Positions 1 to 8,239 of a stretch of DNA of 64,000 nucleotides are shown one piece after another. Each line of letters begins with the position of its first letter. Position 1 is the first letter of the stretch. This DNA is from Pararhizobium mangrovi. Its GTDB lineage: Bacteria; Pseudomonadota; Alphaproteobacteria; Rhizobiales; Rhizobiaceae. Made by a program: the position numbers and the translations under genes. Below the pieces are notes generated by a model. It saw only the letters and a program-made list of their open reading frames with translations, was not told where the DNA came from and searched no databases. The stretch lies in contig NZ_VHLH01000006.1 in the NCBI RefSeq assembly GCF_006516965.1, positions 1-64,000 of the forward strand, written 5' to 3'.

Positions 1-418
1 TGCCCGTCGAAAGCATGTAGAGCCGCCTGCCCGGCACAAGCGCGTCGAGCACGAGCGTGCCGGTCGGCTTCTTGCGCATGAGCACCGTATCACCGGCCTT
101 CACCTTCTGCAGGTGTTCCGTCAACGGTCCGCCCGGCACCTTGATCGAGAAGAACTCGATCTCGTCGTCCCAGAAGGGGCTAGCGATCGAATAGGCGCGA
201 AAGACCGGCTTTTCCGCGTTCGGCAGGCCGATCATCACGAACTCGCCCGACCGAAAGCGGAACTCGGCCGGCCGCGTCATGCGAAACTTGAACAGACGGT
301 CGGTGTAGTGCTTCACCTCCGTCACGGTTTGCGCATAGACGTTCGCGGGGATCTTCGGCGCCGGCGTGTCGTGCTTCTCCGCAAAAGCGGTATCGCTCGA
401 AGACGCTGCGTCGTCCAT
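1..418 (-). CDS. fpr: ferredoxin--NADP reductase, N-terminal part (cut by window edge)
   Basis: Encodes the first 139 or so residues of a ferredoxin/flavodoxin-NADP(H) reductase, a cytoplasmic FAD enzyme that moves electrons between NADPH and ferredoxin or flavodoxin. Visible are the FAD-binding motif RAYSIASPFWDD and the phosphate-binding stretch IKVPGGPLTEHL, followed by KAGDTVLMRKKPTGTLVLD, all in the order expected for the bacterial Fpr family. The start at 418 has AGGAAGGA seven bases upstream. The N-terminus has about 20 extra polar residues (DDAASSSDTAF) before the conserved core, so a slightly later start cannot be excluded. The NADP-binding domain lies outside the window. Family assignment is firm; the symbol follows the usual rhizobial name. 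Confidence 0.88.
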   Translation of the reverse strand, partial: MDDAASSSDTAFAEKHDTPAPKIPANVYAQTVTEVKHYTDRLFKFRMTRPAEFRFRSGEFVMIGLPNAEKPVFRAYSIASPFWDDEIEFFSIKVPGGPLTEHLQKVKAGDTVLMRKKPTGTLVLDALVPGRRLYMLSTG

Positions 419-648
419 GACTGGTTCCTTCCTGCTTCGTGGCGCGGAGGCGGCGCCATTCCGTGCGGTCTGCCGGACGAACGGCGACCATCATCGTTTC
501 GCAATTGCGAAAGCCGGATGCCTGTAGATCATGTCGAAGACCGGATTTGAAGGAAAAGCGTTCGCGGATCGGGCCGATGTTCGAGCATGCTTTTCTCAAG
601 CGGATCGGTTTTACCGGCACCGCTGCGCGCGACGGGTTCGTCACGTCG

Positions 649-675
649 AAAAGGACGCGCCACGAAGGCGCGCCC
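649..675 (-). terminator. intrinsic terminator behind the betaine methyltransferase gene
   Basis: On the minus strand a GC hairpin with 9-bp arms (653-661 against 667-675, one A/C mismatch, 5-base loop) is followed by TTTT at 652-649. It lies 31 bases beyond the stop codon at 706 and would end that transcript before fpr. The rest of 419-705 shows nothing else that can be supported. Confidence 0.6.
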
Positions 676-705
676 TATCGTTCGTACCGGCGTTTGAAGT
701 GGAGC

Positions 706-2400
706 CTACTCCGGCTTGCGGAAGAGCTGGATACCCCAGTTGAGATGGCCGGCGTCGGCCGCCTTCACCCAGTTTTCCAGTCCGACGAGCATGGTGTCGA
801 CATACTCCTTCGACGAGCCGGCGGCGATCGTCTGGTCGTATGCGGCAAGCAGGTTCTCGCGCACCTGATTGTAGTGGGCGCGCAGGTGCCGAACCATTTC
901 CTCCTGCTCGACCATCTCGAAACCGAGCTTTTCGGCAGCCTCGCGATAGAAGCGCATCGAGCCGAGGCTGGTCAGCGAAAGGCGGGCATAGACCGGCTCA
1001 AGAACGCCTTCGGGCACGTCGTCGGCCTGCATCGGATCGGTGAAGACGAAGTAACCGTCGGGCTTCAGAACCCGGAACACTTCCGCAAGCACGGTCTCGC
1101 GCTGGTCGGAATGAAGGATCGAATCGATGCTCCACACGGCCTCGAAGCTCTCGTTGGCTTCAGGGATGTCCTCGAAGACGCCGTGGACGACGTTGATGCG
1201 CTCTTCGAAACCCTTCTCGCGGTTGCGCCTGCGATTCACGTCGTTCTGCGTCTCGGAGATATTGAGGCAGGAGGCCTTGCAGCCGTACTTCTCGACGACG
1301 CGTCGCATTGCGCCGCCATAGCCTGCACCGATATCGAGCACCCGCATACCCCGTCCGAGATTGGGCAGCTTGCCGGCCATCCGGTCGACGGTCGCGTTGC
1401 CGGCGTCACGGATGTTCGTGGTGTTTTCGTAGATGCCGACGTGAAGGTCCGTGCCGCCCCAGATCTTGCTGTAGAACGTGTCGGCGTCGCCGCCGTCGTA
1501 ATAGGCTTCGGTCGTGTCGCGAACGTCGTCGTCACCCGACGAATCCTTGTCGCCGCCCCAGCGCGTGGCACCGAGCGCCGACTTCTCAGCGACGTGGCAA
1601 TAGAAGTCGACGTCGCTGTCGACATAGTTCGACTGGAAGTCGCCATAGGTCTTGATACGCTGGAAGCCCGCCTCCGAAATCAGCCGCCGCACGTAATCCT
1701 TGCGGATGGGACACATGTTGAGCGTATATTTTGAGCCGTCTGGAAAGGAATATTTGAAGCGCGACAGCGTCTCGTCGATGTATTCCGGCTCGGCGGTGAC
1801 CTTGTCGCCGCAATAGTAGTATCTGTGCTTCGTCCTGAAGCCCTCGTCGAGCATCGTATCGTAGTTGCGCTGGTCGAGGATGAGCACGCCGTCGTGCTTC
1901 AGCGCGGCGTAGAATTCGGCAAGCGCACGGCGACGGTCGGCTTCCGTGTGCAGGTGCGTGAAGGAATTGCCGAGGCACACGATCGCGTCGTACTTGCCGT
2001 TGATGTCGCGATTGAGCCAGCGCCAATCGGCTTGCACCGTCTTGAGAATGAGACCCCGGGACTGGCCGTTGGCGAACGCCTTGGCGATCATCGCCGCCGA
2101 TCCGTCGGTGGATGTGACGTCGAACCCGGCTTGGGTCAGGTTGACGGAATGGAATCCCGTTCCGCAGGCGACGTCGATGACGGACTGCTTGCCGCGCGAA
2201 CGCAGGATGTCGATGAAGAACTGCCCCTCGCTCTCCGCGCGACCTTCCCAGTTGATCAGTTCGTCCCACTTTTCGACGAAGGACATCACGTATTCCTGGC
2301 GATACCGGTCCGTTTCGCGGTCGGAAAGCGGATCGTCGGTGTAGGCCTGCTTTTCCATCGTCAGTTCGGCGTTGGTGTCCCTGATCGCTGCTTCCGACAT
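706..2400 (-). CDS. fused glycine/sarcosine and dimethylglycine N-methyltransferase (betaine synthesis)
   Basis: A 564-residue protein with two SAM-dependent methyltransferase domains in one chain. The first (about 35-275) has motif I VIDVACGTGF near residue 74 and resembles glycine sarcosine N-methyltransferase (GSMT). After an acidic linker (about 275-295) the second has VLDIGAGYGG near residue 354 and resembles sarcosine dimethylglycine N-methyltransferase (SDMT). In known systems GSMT takes glycine to sarcosine and dimethylglycine, and SDMT completes glycine betaine, a compatible solute, using three SAM. Usually the two are separate genes, but fused forms are known in some halophiles. The start at 2400 has GAAGGA close upstream. 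It is monocistronic, with a terminator downstream. Function is inferred from motifs and order. Confidence 0.88.
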   Translation of the reverse strand: MSEAAIRDTNAELTMEKQAYTDDPLSDRETDRYRQEYVMSFVEKWDELINWEGRAESEGQFFIDILRSRGKQSVIDVACGTGFHSVNLTQAGFDVTSTDGSAAMIAKAFANGQSRGLILKTVQADWRWLNRDINGKYDAIVCLGNSFTHLHTEADRRRALAEFYAALKHDGVLILDQRNYDTMLDEGFRTKHRYYYCGDKVTAEPEYIDETLSRFKYSFPDGSKYTLNMCPIRKDYVRRLISEAGFQRIKTYGDFQSNYVDSDVDFYCHVAEKSALGATRWGGDKDSSGDDDVRDTTEAYYDGGDADTFYSKIWGGTDLHVGIYENTTNIRDAGNATVDRMAGKLPNLGRGMRVLDIGAGYGGAMRRVVEKYGCKASCLNISETQNDVNRRRNREKGFEERINVVHGVFEDIPEANESFEAVWSIDSILHSDQRETVLAEVFRVLKPDGYFVFTDPMQADDVPEGVLEPVYARLSLTSLGSMRFYREAAEKLGFEMVEQEEMVRHLRAHYNQVRENLLAAYDQTIAAGSSKEYVDTMLVGLENWVKAADAGHLNWGIQLFRKPE

Positions 2401-2867
2401 GCGGGTCCTTCCTTCGAAAAATCGATAAACATCGTCTCACCGGCAAAACCGGCGCGGCAAAGGGCCCGAACGGCCCTTCGCGTGCTTCATCGAAACACAA
2501 TTTCGGCGAGCATCGCGCACGTTCCCACGACCGTTCCCGAAGGCGGTTCACACAAACGGCGATGCTGCGGCAATCATCGGGTGGGAAAGGATTGCTCTCG
2601 TTTATCGCCGGAGATGACGGCCTCGGCACCCGTGATCGGCAAGAGGATACTTTCCATTTGCGACATTTCAAGTGCTGATCGCGACATTGCCGCAATACCA
2701 TGCCCGTCGGGGTTGCACGAGGTCGATATTACTGAGCGAAAACAGTTGCTCAGGCAGCAGCACCGAAATGGCGAACGTGTCGGTATCGGCTACGTCGAGC
2801 GCGCAATTCGGAACAAAGGCGGTGCATCGAGGCTTGCAGATGCGACGCGAACGATCACGAGAATCCG
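2401..2867. other. intergenic region between divergent genes
   Basis: 467 bases that must carry the promoters of the betaine methyltransferase gene (minus) and the cupin gene (plus). The only clear structure is a short hairpin at 2460-2478 (AAGGGCC, 5-base loop, GGCCCTT) in the presumed leader of the methyltransferase mRNA. It has only a short T-tract after it, so it is at most a weak attenuator. No further gene was found. Confidence 0.5.
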
Positions 2868-3404
2868 ATGCCCGCGACATCTTCCGATCCCCCCGGAACC
2901 ATCGTGACGATGGCCTTCAAGGCTTCCGGAGGAGTTCCCAACAACCCCGCCTACCCGGCCGTCGTTGCAAGGCGTGTGCTCGACGGGACGCCGACACCGA
3001 ACGACGTCGAGACGCTTCTCGTGTCGAATGGCTGGCGCGGAACGTGGGTGTGGCGCGTCTTCGACTATCACCACTTTCATCCGGACGCCTTCGAGGTGCT
3101 TGCCATCGCTACCGGCGGCGCGACGCTGATGCTCGGCGGACCGCAGGGCAAGATCGTCGACGTGACGGCCGGCGACGTCTTGTTGCTGCCGCCCGGCGTC
3201 GGCCACAAACAATGCGCCCAGGATGCGGACTTTCGCATCGTCGGGGCCTATCCGCCGGGACAGGAAGCCTATTCGACCGTGCGCGGCGACGAAGGCTACG
3301 ACGACGCGACGATCGAGCAGATCGCATGTGTGCCCGTTCCTGAAACCGATCCGGTCCGCGGCGGCGCCGGCGCAATGCTCGCCGCGCTGAAGGGCGGACG
3401 GTAG
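2868..3404 (+). CDS. cupin-domain protein, YjlB-like
   Basis: A 178-residue single-domain cupin. The first cupin motif is seen around YHHFHPDAFEVLAI with clustered histidines that could bind a metal. The second lies around VTAGDVLLLPPGVGHKQ, where G-D-V-L-L-L-P-P-G-V-x-H is typical. It resembles the YjlB family of small bicupin-like proteins of unknown substrate. No signal peptide is visible, so it is probably cytoplasmic. The start is uncertain: neither 2868 nor the in-frame ATG at 2910 has a good Shine-Dalgarno site. It converges with the phosphoglycerol transferase-like gene, only 37 bases apart. No specific function can be assigned. Confidence 0.72.
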   Translation: MPATSSDPPGTIVTMAFKASGGVPNNPAYPAVVARRVLDGTPTPNDVETLLVSNGWRGTWVWRVFDYHHFHPDAFEVLAIATGGATLMLGGPQGKIVDVTAGDVLLLPPGVGHKQCAQDADFRIVGAYPPGQEAYSTVRGDEGYDDATIEQIACVPVPETDPVRGGAGAMLAALKGGR

Positions 3405-3441
3405 ACCGCGCCGGAATGCGAACGGATAGTCGCGCCCTCGG

Positions 3442-5421
3442 CTAACCCGGCGAGTGCACGCTGTCGGCAGACGAGGTTCGATGATAGCGCGGATTGGCCA
3501 TCGGAACGTCTTCCATGGCCGGGAAGAAGCGATCCTTGGCGTAGCCCTTGCCGAACATCACGTCGTACTGAAGCCTGCGATAGTCGTCGATGATCGGCTG
3601 GAAGCGCGGCTTTTCCACCCAGTCCTGGACGCCGGTCTTTCCGTCCGGCTTGAGCAGGAGCTGGCGTTCGACGACACGGTACTGATCGCGCACCTTGCCG
3701 AGGAATCCGGTGTAGAAAGGATGCGTCATGCCGGCCGTCTGCAGGATTTCGCGTGGCATCTGCGAGGGGCTGATCGTGCCCGTGGGAATGATGCCCTTCT
3801 TGTTCGACCATACGACGAGCGGCGTGCCGTGTTCCGCCAGCATCTTTTCGGGCGGCGCCTTTCGGGGCGCGACGTTCTGCTTGAGGAAGCCGGTCTCCAC
3901 GTAGACCGGCCCCATCGGCGGCAGATGATCGCCGAAGAAGACGAGGATGGTTTCGCGATCGCGGTTCTTCGCCCAGTCGACGAGATGCGCGAAGGCGGTA
4001 TCGGCGTCCTTGATGCCCTGCGCGTAGCTCGCAAGCGACTGGCGTGCGGACGCGCTGATCTTCGGCGCATTCACCTTGATCGTCTCGTCGGGATAGCGGT
4101 TCGCTTCGTAGGGGCCGTGCCCCTGCAGCGTCACGATGAAGAAGAAGAAGGGATCCTTCACGCCGTTCGCTTCCTTGATGATCTCGTCGGTCAGCGCGGC
4201 GTCCGAAGCGAGCGGTCCGCGCTTGGGAAGCTTCGGCAGGTTCGTCTCCGACTTGAACAGGTCGAAATCGAAGTCCTTGTAGACGTTGCCTCGGTTCCAG
4301 AACCACGCCTGGAAGGGGTGGATGGCGCGCGTCACGTAGCCCTGACCGTTGAAGAAGCGGGCGAGCGAAGGTGTCGGCCGGCGAATGAACTGCTGGTAGG
4401 GAATGCTGCCATAGGGCAGGAACGCGTTGGAAAAGCCCGTCAGCGCCTCGAATTCGATATCCGCGGTCATGCCGCCGAACTCGGGCGAGAACATGTAGCC
4501 GGACTGCATCTTGCGGATCGTCGGCATCGGATCGGGCGAAAGCTTCACGTTCGGCAGCTTGGTAGGATCCCAGAACGATTCGCTCATCACCATGACGACG
4601 TCCGGGCGCCTTTGGACCGAAACACCGGCCGAAGGCTGCATTTTTTCCATGGCCGCCCTGGTGTAGCCCGCCGGCGCGCTCACCCGCGACATCGGCACGT
4701 TGATCGCAAACGCCATGATGAACCCGTTATGGGCGTAGTTCGCCTTCTGGTCCCACATCTTCGGGATGATGTGCATGCGATCGCGCGCCGGCGAATAGGT
4801 CCCGTAGTCGGAGACCGAATAGAAGAAGAAAAGGGCCGGCAGCGCGATCACGAGGCGTGCGGCGCGTCCCCACCAGTTCTCGCGCGGAAAGGCGTGGCGC
4901 CAGCGCGTAAGCAGCAACACGACGATCGCGATGACGAGCACGACGGCGACCGCCGCGGCGATCGCAGCCATCGGCCGCGTGTCGACGATCAGCGGACCGA
5001 TGTCGGCGACCTGGCGAACGAAGAGGAAGTCCGTCGGAAAGAGCGGATCGCTCAGATAGTGCAGCTTCTCCAAGCTCGCAAAGGGCAGGATGAGCAGCAC
5101 GGGCCCGATCGTGCAGACGGCCTGGAACGAACGCCCGAAGATCGCATCGAGCGCGAGCAGGATGAAACCGACGAGAAGCACCGTCGCCCACGCGCCGGCG
5201 TTGGGGTCCTGCATGAAGGCGAAAGCGGACGACATCGACCCGCGGGAAAGGCTTTCCACGAGGAAGACATAGACGATGGCGACGGCGGCGACGCATACGA
5301 GATAGCCGATGAAATGACCGATCGCCCACCCGGCCCGCGCGCTTCCGCCTCGACTATTGCCAGGCGAGCGGTCGCCCGTCCCGTCGTCCGATGCGTTCGA
5401 AGTGCGGGAAAAGATACCCAT
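3442..5421 (-). CDS. LtaS/OpgB-like membrane phosphoglycerol transferase (sulfatase superfamily)
   Basis: 659 residues: about five hydrophobic segments in the first 205 residues, then a large periplasmic sulfatase-fold domain. The catalytic residues of LtaS-type enzymes are recognisable: E281 in MVMSESFWD, the nucleophile T319 in GGMTADIEFE, and the D-H pair in FFGDHLPPMG. These enzymes move sn-1-phosphoglycerol from phosphatidylglycerol to a periplasmic acceptor. In rhizobia the acceptor is often cyclic glucan (CgmB/OpgB-like role), which would fit osmotic adaptation, but the acceptor is not proven here. The start at 5421 lies about 35 bases after a good promoter. The neighbour across the divergent region is a muramidase, so envelope function is consistent. 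Confidence 0.82.
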   Translation of the reverse strand: MGIFSRTSNASDDGTGDRSPGNSRGGSARAGWAIGHFIGYLVCVAAVAIVYVFLVESLSRGSMSSAFAFMQDPNAGAWATVLLVGFILLALDAIFGRSFQAVCTIGPVLLILPFASLEKLHYLSDPLFPTDFLFVRQVADIGPLIVDTRPMAAIAAAVAVVLVIAIVVLLLTRWRHAFPRENWWGRAARLVIALPALFFFYSVSDYGTYSPARDRMHIIPKMWDQKANYAHNGFIMAFAINVPMSRVSAPAGYTRAAMEKMQPSAGVSVQRRPDVVMVMSESFWDPTKLPNVKLSPDPMPTIRKMQSGYMFSPEFGGMTADIEFEALTGFSNAFLPYGSIPYQQFIRRPTPSLARFFNGQGYVTRAIHPFQAWFWNRGNVYKDFDFDLFKSETNLPKLPKRGPLASDAALTDEIIKEANGVKDPFFFFIVTLQGHGPYEANRYPDETIKVNAPKISASARQSLASYAQGIKDADTAFAHLVDWAKNRDRETILVFFGDHLPPMGPVYVETGFLKQNVAPRKAPPEKMLAEHGTPLVVWSNKKGIIPTGTISPSQMPREILQTAGMTHPFYTGFLGKVRDQYRVVERQLLLKPDGKTGVQDWVEKPRFQPIIDDYRRLQYDVMFGKGYAKDRFFPAMEDVPMANPRYHRTSSADSVHSPG

Positions 5422-5462
5422 GGAACAGACTCGCTATCGTCACTGCGTTACTGGCGGCGGTC

Positions 5463-5492
5463 ATATAAGTGTCATGAAAGCGTCACCTGCAA
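5463..5492 (-). promoter_or_regulatory. sigma-70-type promoter of the phosphoglycerol transferase-like gene
   Basis: Read on the minus strand: TTGCAG (5492-5487), 18-base spacer, TTATAT (5468-5463). This places the transcript start near 5456 and gives a leader of about 35 bases. The rest of the 363-base gap 5422-5784 holds a short hairpin (CTCCCC-GTCG-GGGGAG near 5543) and no gene. Confidence 0.5.
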
Positions 5493-5784
5493 ATAAATAT
5501 TTGTGTGTGCGTCGTCGCAATCGATCATCCGGTCGAAAGCGCTCCCCGTCGGGGGAGCCCCTATCGGCATGGTTAAGGGTTGGGAAACGTCTCGCGCATA
5601 GGCTGATCTGCGAGACCGGAGGCCGCGGTTCCAAGTTCTTGCGTCCTTCCGCATCGCAATCGGTACCGCGTCGGTGCGGATCGCGGCGTCCGGTCTTCGC
5701 GACATCACGTCATGATCCCGTCTTACGGTGCCCGCCGGTGCATGGTATTCAAGGGGTTGGGGAACCGGTCGGGTGGGATCAGCC

Positions 5785-6582
5785 ATGGGGCTTACGAGGG
5801 CAGCCGTCATCGCCGCACTGGGCGTCTTCGTGACGTCGTGCACCGCGTCCAGCTACGATCTGATGAAGACGGGATCGATTTCGGCATCGGCCATGCAGAC
5901 GCCGTTCGCCGATTCCGATCCGGTCGATTTCGGCAAGATCACGCCGGCTCACTATCCCATCCACGGCGTCGACGTTTCGCGCTGGCAAGGCGACGTCGAC
6001 TGGGCGAAGGCGCATCGCCACGGCGTGTCCTTCGCCTTCGTCAAGGCGACGGAGGGTGGCGATCGCCTCGATCCACGTTTCGACGACTACTGGAAGGGTG
6101 CGCGCGCCGCCGGCATCGCCGTCGCGCCCTATCACTTCTACTATTTCTGTACGTCGCCCGAACAACAGGCGCGCTGGTTCATCCAGAACGTGCCCAAGCG
6201 TTCGCTCGGCATGCCGCCCGTCCTCGACATGGAATGGAACGCGCATTCTCCGACCTGCCATCGCCGGCCGGATCCGGCGACCGTGCGTGCCGACGTGAAA
6301 CGCTTTTCAGCCGTCATCGCCTCCTATTACGGCGTCAAGCCGATCATCTACACGACGGTCGACTTCCACGAGACGAACCTCGACGGCTATTTCGCCGATC
6401 TACGTTTCTGGCTGCGTTCGGTCGCCGACCATCCGGACAACGTCTATCACGGGCGCGACTGGACGTTCTGGCAATATACCGGAACCGGCATCGTGCCGGG
6501 CATCAGGGGCAAAGCCGACCTGAACGTCTTCGACGGAGACGTCGACGCCTGGAAGACGTGGCTTTCTTCGGCCACAAATTAG
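5785..6582 (+). CDS. GH25 muramidase lipoprotein
   Basis: A glycoside hydrolase family 25 (Chalaropsis-type lysozyme) protein that would cut the glycan strands of peptidoglycan. The start at 5785 is preferred over upstream ATGs because it gives a lipoprotein signal peptide with lipobox V-T-S-C (Cys19). GH25 hallmarks follow in order: GVDVSRWQGDVDW (catalytic Asp region), FAFVKATEGGD, PYHFYYF, the catalytic pair region LDMEWN, and WQYTGTG near the end. Expected location is the periplasmic face of a membrane. It stands just upstream of an MltB-type transglycosylase with a 71-base gap, so the two peptidoglycan enzymes are probably co-transcribed. 265 residues, complete. Confidence 0.9.
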   Translation: MGLTRAAVIAALGVFVTSCTASSYDLMKTGSISASAMQTPFADSDPVDFGKITPAHYPIHGVDVSRWQGDVDWAKAHRHGVSFAFVKATEGGDRLDPRFDDYWKGARAAGIAVAPYHFYYFCTSPEQQARWFIQNVPKRSLGMPPVLDMEWNAHSPTCHRRPDPATVRADVKRFSAVIASYYGVKPIIYTTVDFHETNLDGYFADLRFWLRSVADHPDNVYHGRDWTFWQYTGTGIVPGIRGKADLNVFDGDVDAWKTWLSSATN

Positions 6583-6653
6583 CGAAACAACGCCACCCGC
6601 ACCGATTCACCAGACCGCCCGCCCCGCCCCTTCGAAAGGAGATCACCGTTCCC

Positions 6654-7850
6654 ATGCATCGCAAACTGGCCTTGCTGGCGCTCACGACCTCGCTCGTCGG
6701 CGCCCCGATCCTCGCCCATGCCCAACAGGCCGCGTGCGGAGGCAGCGTTTCGAGCTTCCGCAACGGCGTCGAGCGCGAGGCGGAGGCGGACGGCGTTCCG
6801 GCCAGCGCTGCGCGTCAGGCGCTTTCGCACGCCAATATCAGCCAGCACGTCCTTTCCATGGATCGCGGCCAGAGCGTCTTCAAGCAGACCTTTCTGCAGT
6901 TCTCGCAACGCGCCGTCAGCTCCTCCCGGCTGCAGCGCGGCAAGCAGAAGCTGCAACGCTATGCGAGCACCTTTCAAAAGGCGGAACGACGCTACGGCGT
7001 ACCCGGCCCGGTCATCACCGCGTTCTGGGGGCTGGAAAGCGACTACGGCGCCGTCCAGGGCGACTTCAATACGCTCGACGCGCTCTTCACGATGGCGCAT
7101 GACTGCCGACGGCCGGACCTCTTTCGTCCGCAGCTCATCGCCGCCGTCGAGATGGCGGCCAAGGGCGACCTCGATCCGACCTCGACCACGGGTGCCTGGG
7201 CCGGCGAGATCGGCCAGGTGCAGATGCTGCCGAAGGACATCATCGACTACGGTATCGACGGCAACGGCAACGGCCACGTCCGCCTGAAGACGGACGAGGA
7301 AGACGTCATCATGACGGCCGCCAACTACATCAACGCGCTCGGCTGGCGGCGCAACGAACCGTGGCTGCAGGAAGTCGAGATTCCGAACAACCTGCCGTGG
7401 CAGAAGACCGGCCTGCACAAGTCCGGCATGACCGTCGCCGACTGGCAGCGCCTCGGCGTGCATGCGCGCAGCGGTTCGCTTCCGGATCCGAGGCTCTCCG
7501 CGAACCTGATCATGCCGCAGGGCCGCCACGGGCCGACCTTCCTCGCCTACCCGAACTTCAACGTCTACCTCGAGTGGAACAAGTCGTTCATCTACACGAC
7601 GACGGCGGCCTATTTCGCGACGCGGCTTGCCGGTGCGCCGCCCTACGATCACTCCAATCCGTCCGACGGTCTCTCCGACGCGCAGATGAAGCAGTTGCAG
7701 CAGATCCTCAAGCGCAAGGGCTACGACGTGGGCGAGGTCGACGGTATTCTCGGTGCCGGCACGCGTGATGCGGTACGCCAGGAAGAGCAGCGCCTCGGCC
7801 TGCCCGCCGACGGATGGCCGACCCGCGAACTGCTCGCGAAGCTGCAGTAG
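6654..7850 (+). CDS. MltB-type lytic murein transglycosylase with peptidoglycan-binding domain
   Basis: 398 residues. The start at 6654 has a strong site (GAAAGGAG) and begins a classic signal peptide ending near AHA-QQA (about residue 23). The SLT_2 domain carries the catalytic glutamate E128 in FWGLESDYG, plus AGEIGQVQMLP and DGNGNGHV. A C-terminal PG_binding_1 repeat (LKRKGYDVGEVDGILGAGTR) follows. It cleaves MurNAc-GlcNAc bonds with formation of 1,6-anhydro ends in the periplasm. Its stop codon TAG (7848-7850) is the first three bases of a 33-bp inverted repeat, so insertion of that element may have set the present C-terminus. Likely one operon with the GH25 gene. Confidence 0.92.
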   Translation: MHRKLALLALTTSLVGAPILAHAQQAACGGSVSSFRNGVEREAEADGVPASAARQALSHANISQHVLSMDRGQSVFKQTFLQFSQRAVSSSRLQRGKQKLQRYASTFQKAERRYGVPGPVITAFWGLESDYGAVQGDFNTLDALFTMAHDCRRPDLFRPQLIAAVEMAAKGDLDPTSTTGAWAGEIGQVQMLPKDIIDYGIDGNGNGHVRLKTDEEDVIMTAANYINALGWRRNEPWLQEVEIPNNLPWQKTGLHKSGMTVADWQRLGVHARSGSLPDPRLSANLIMPQGRHGPTFLAYPNFNVYLEWNKSFIYTTTAAYFATRLAGAPPYDHSNPSDGLSDAQMKQLQQILKRKGYDVGEVDGILGAGTRDAVRQEEQRLGLPADGWPTRELLAKLQ

Positions 7851-8158
7851 AGCCTTTCAGGTTTATACGGAAACGCTCTGCCGACCCTGTTTGCGTCAGA
7901 ACCGAGACGGATGGCGACGAGCGTACTGGTGGTACGGTCAAGCCATCCGTCGAAGCGTCATGGCGTAAACAGGGCCGGCCCGAAGGGTTCGACCGTGCCG
8001 CTCTCCCGTTCGGCGGGCAAACGAGCCACTGGCTCGTTTGCTTCTCCGCCTCACTGTCGGCGATCTTGCCCGATGAACCACATCGCGCTGCGATCGCCTT
8101 CGCGTGGGAAACCGGCACGATCGAACAGAGCGTTTCCGTATAAACCTGAAAGGCTCTA
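7848..8158. repeat. 311-bp element with perfect 33-bp terminal inverted repeats and nested hairpins
   Basis: Arms 7848-7880 and 8126-8158 are exact reverse complements over 33 bases, beginning TAGAGCCTTTCAG. Inside are two further structures. One is a long stem: 7885-7898 with 7961-7974 (12 of 14 paired), 7906-7915 with 7942-7951 (perfect), and 7922-7926 with 7932-7936. The other is a strong hairpin, 8017-8027 with 8031-8041 (11 bp, 3-base loop), extended by GGCGG/CCGCC. No transposase gene fits. It resembles a miniature inverted-repeat element or a structured intergenic repeat. The shared opening TAGAGC-N-TTTC links it to the repeat at 62129. Confidence 0.85.
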
Positions 8159-8179
8159 GAGATCGCGCGTTCGAAAACG

Positions 8180-8222
8180 AGCCCGCCGGCATTTCGCGCG
8201 TTCGAAGCGATGCCGGCGGGCT
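8180..8222. terminator. bidirectional terminator-like hairpin
   Basis: Perfect 13-bp stem (8180-8192 AGCCCGCCGGCAT with 8210-8222) and a 17-base loop, placed between the end of the repeat element and the 3' end of the minus-strand lipoprotein gene. Short T-tracts follow on both strands (TTTT soon after on plus; CGTTTTCG on minus). It could end the lipoprotein transcript and any read-through from the transglycosylase side. Confidence 0.5.
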
Positions 8223-8239
8223 TCCATTTTCGCCGTTAT

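Noticed and set aside
3454-5496. 680-residue open frame on the plus strand
   Set aside because: A shadow of the phosphoglycerol transferase-like gene on the other strand, with composition biased to His/Arg/Asp and no motif.
5712-6653. N-terminal extension of the transglycosylase gene upstream of 6654
   Set aside because: The frame is open, but the stretch overlaps the GH25 gene and is Arg-rich. A strong ribosome site and signal peptide mark the true start at 6654.
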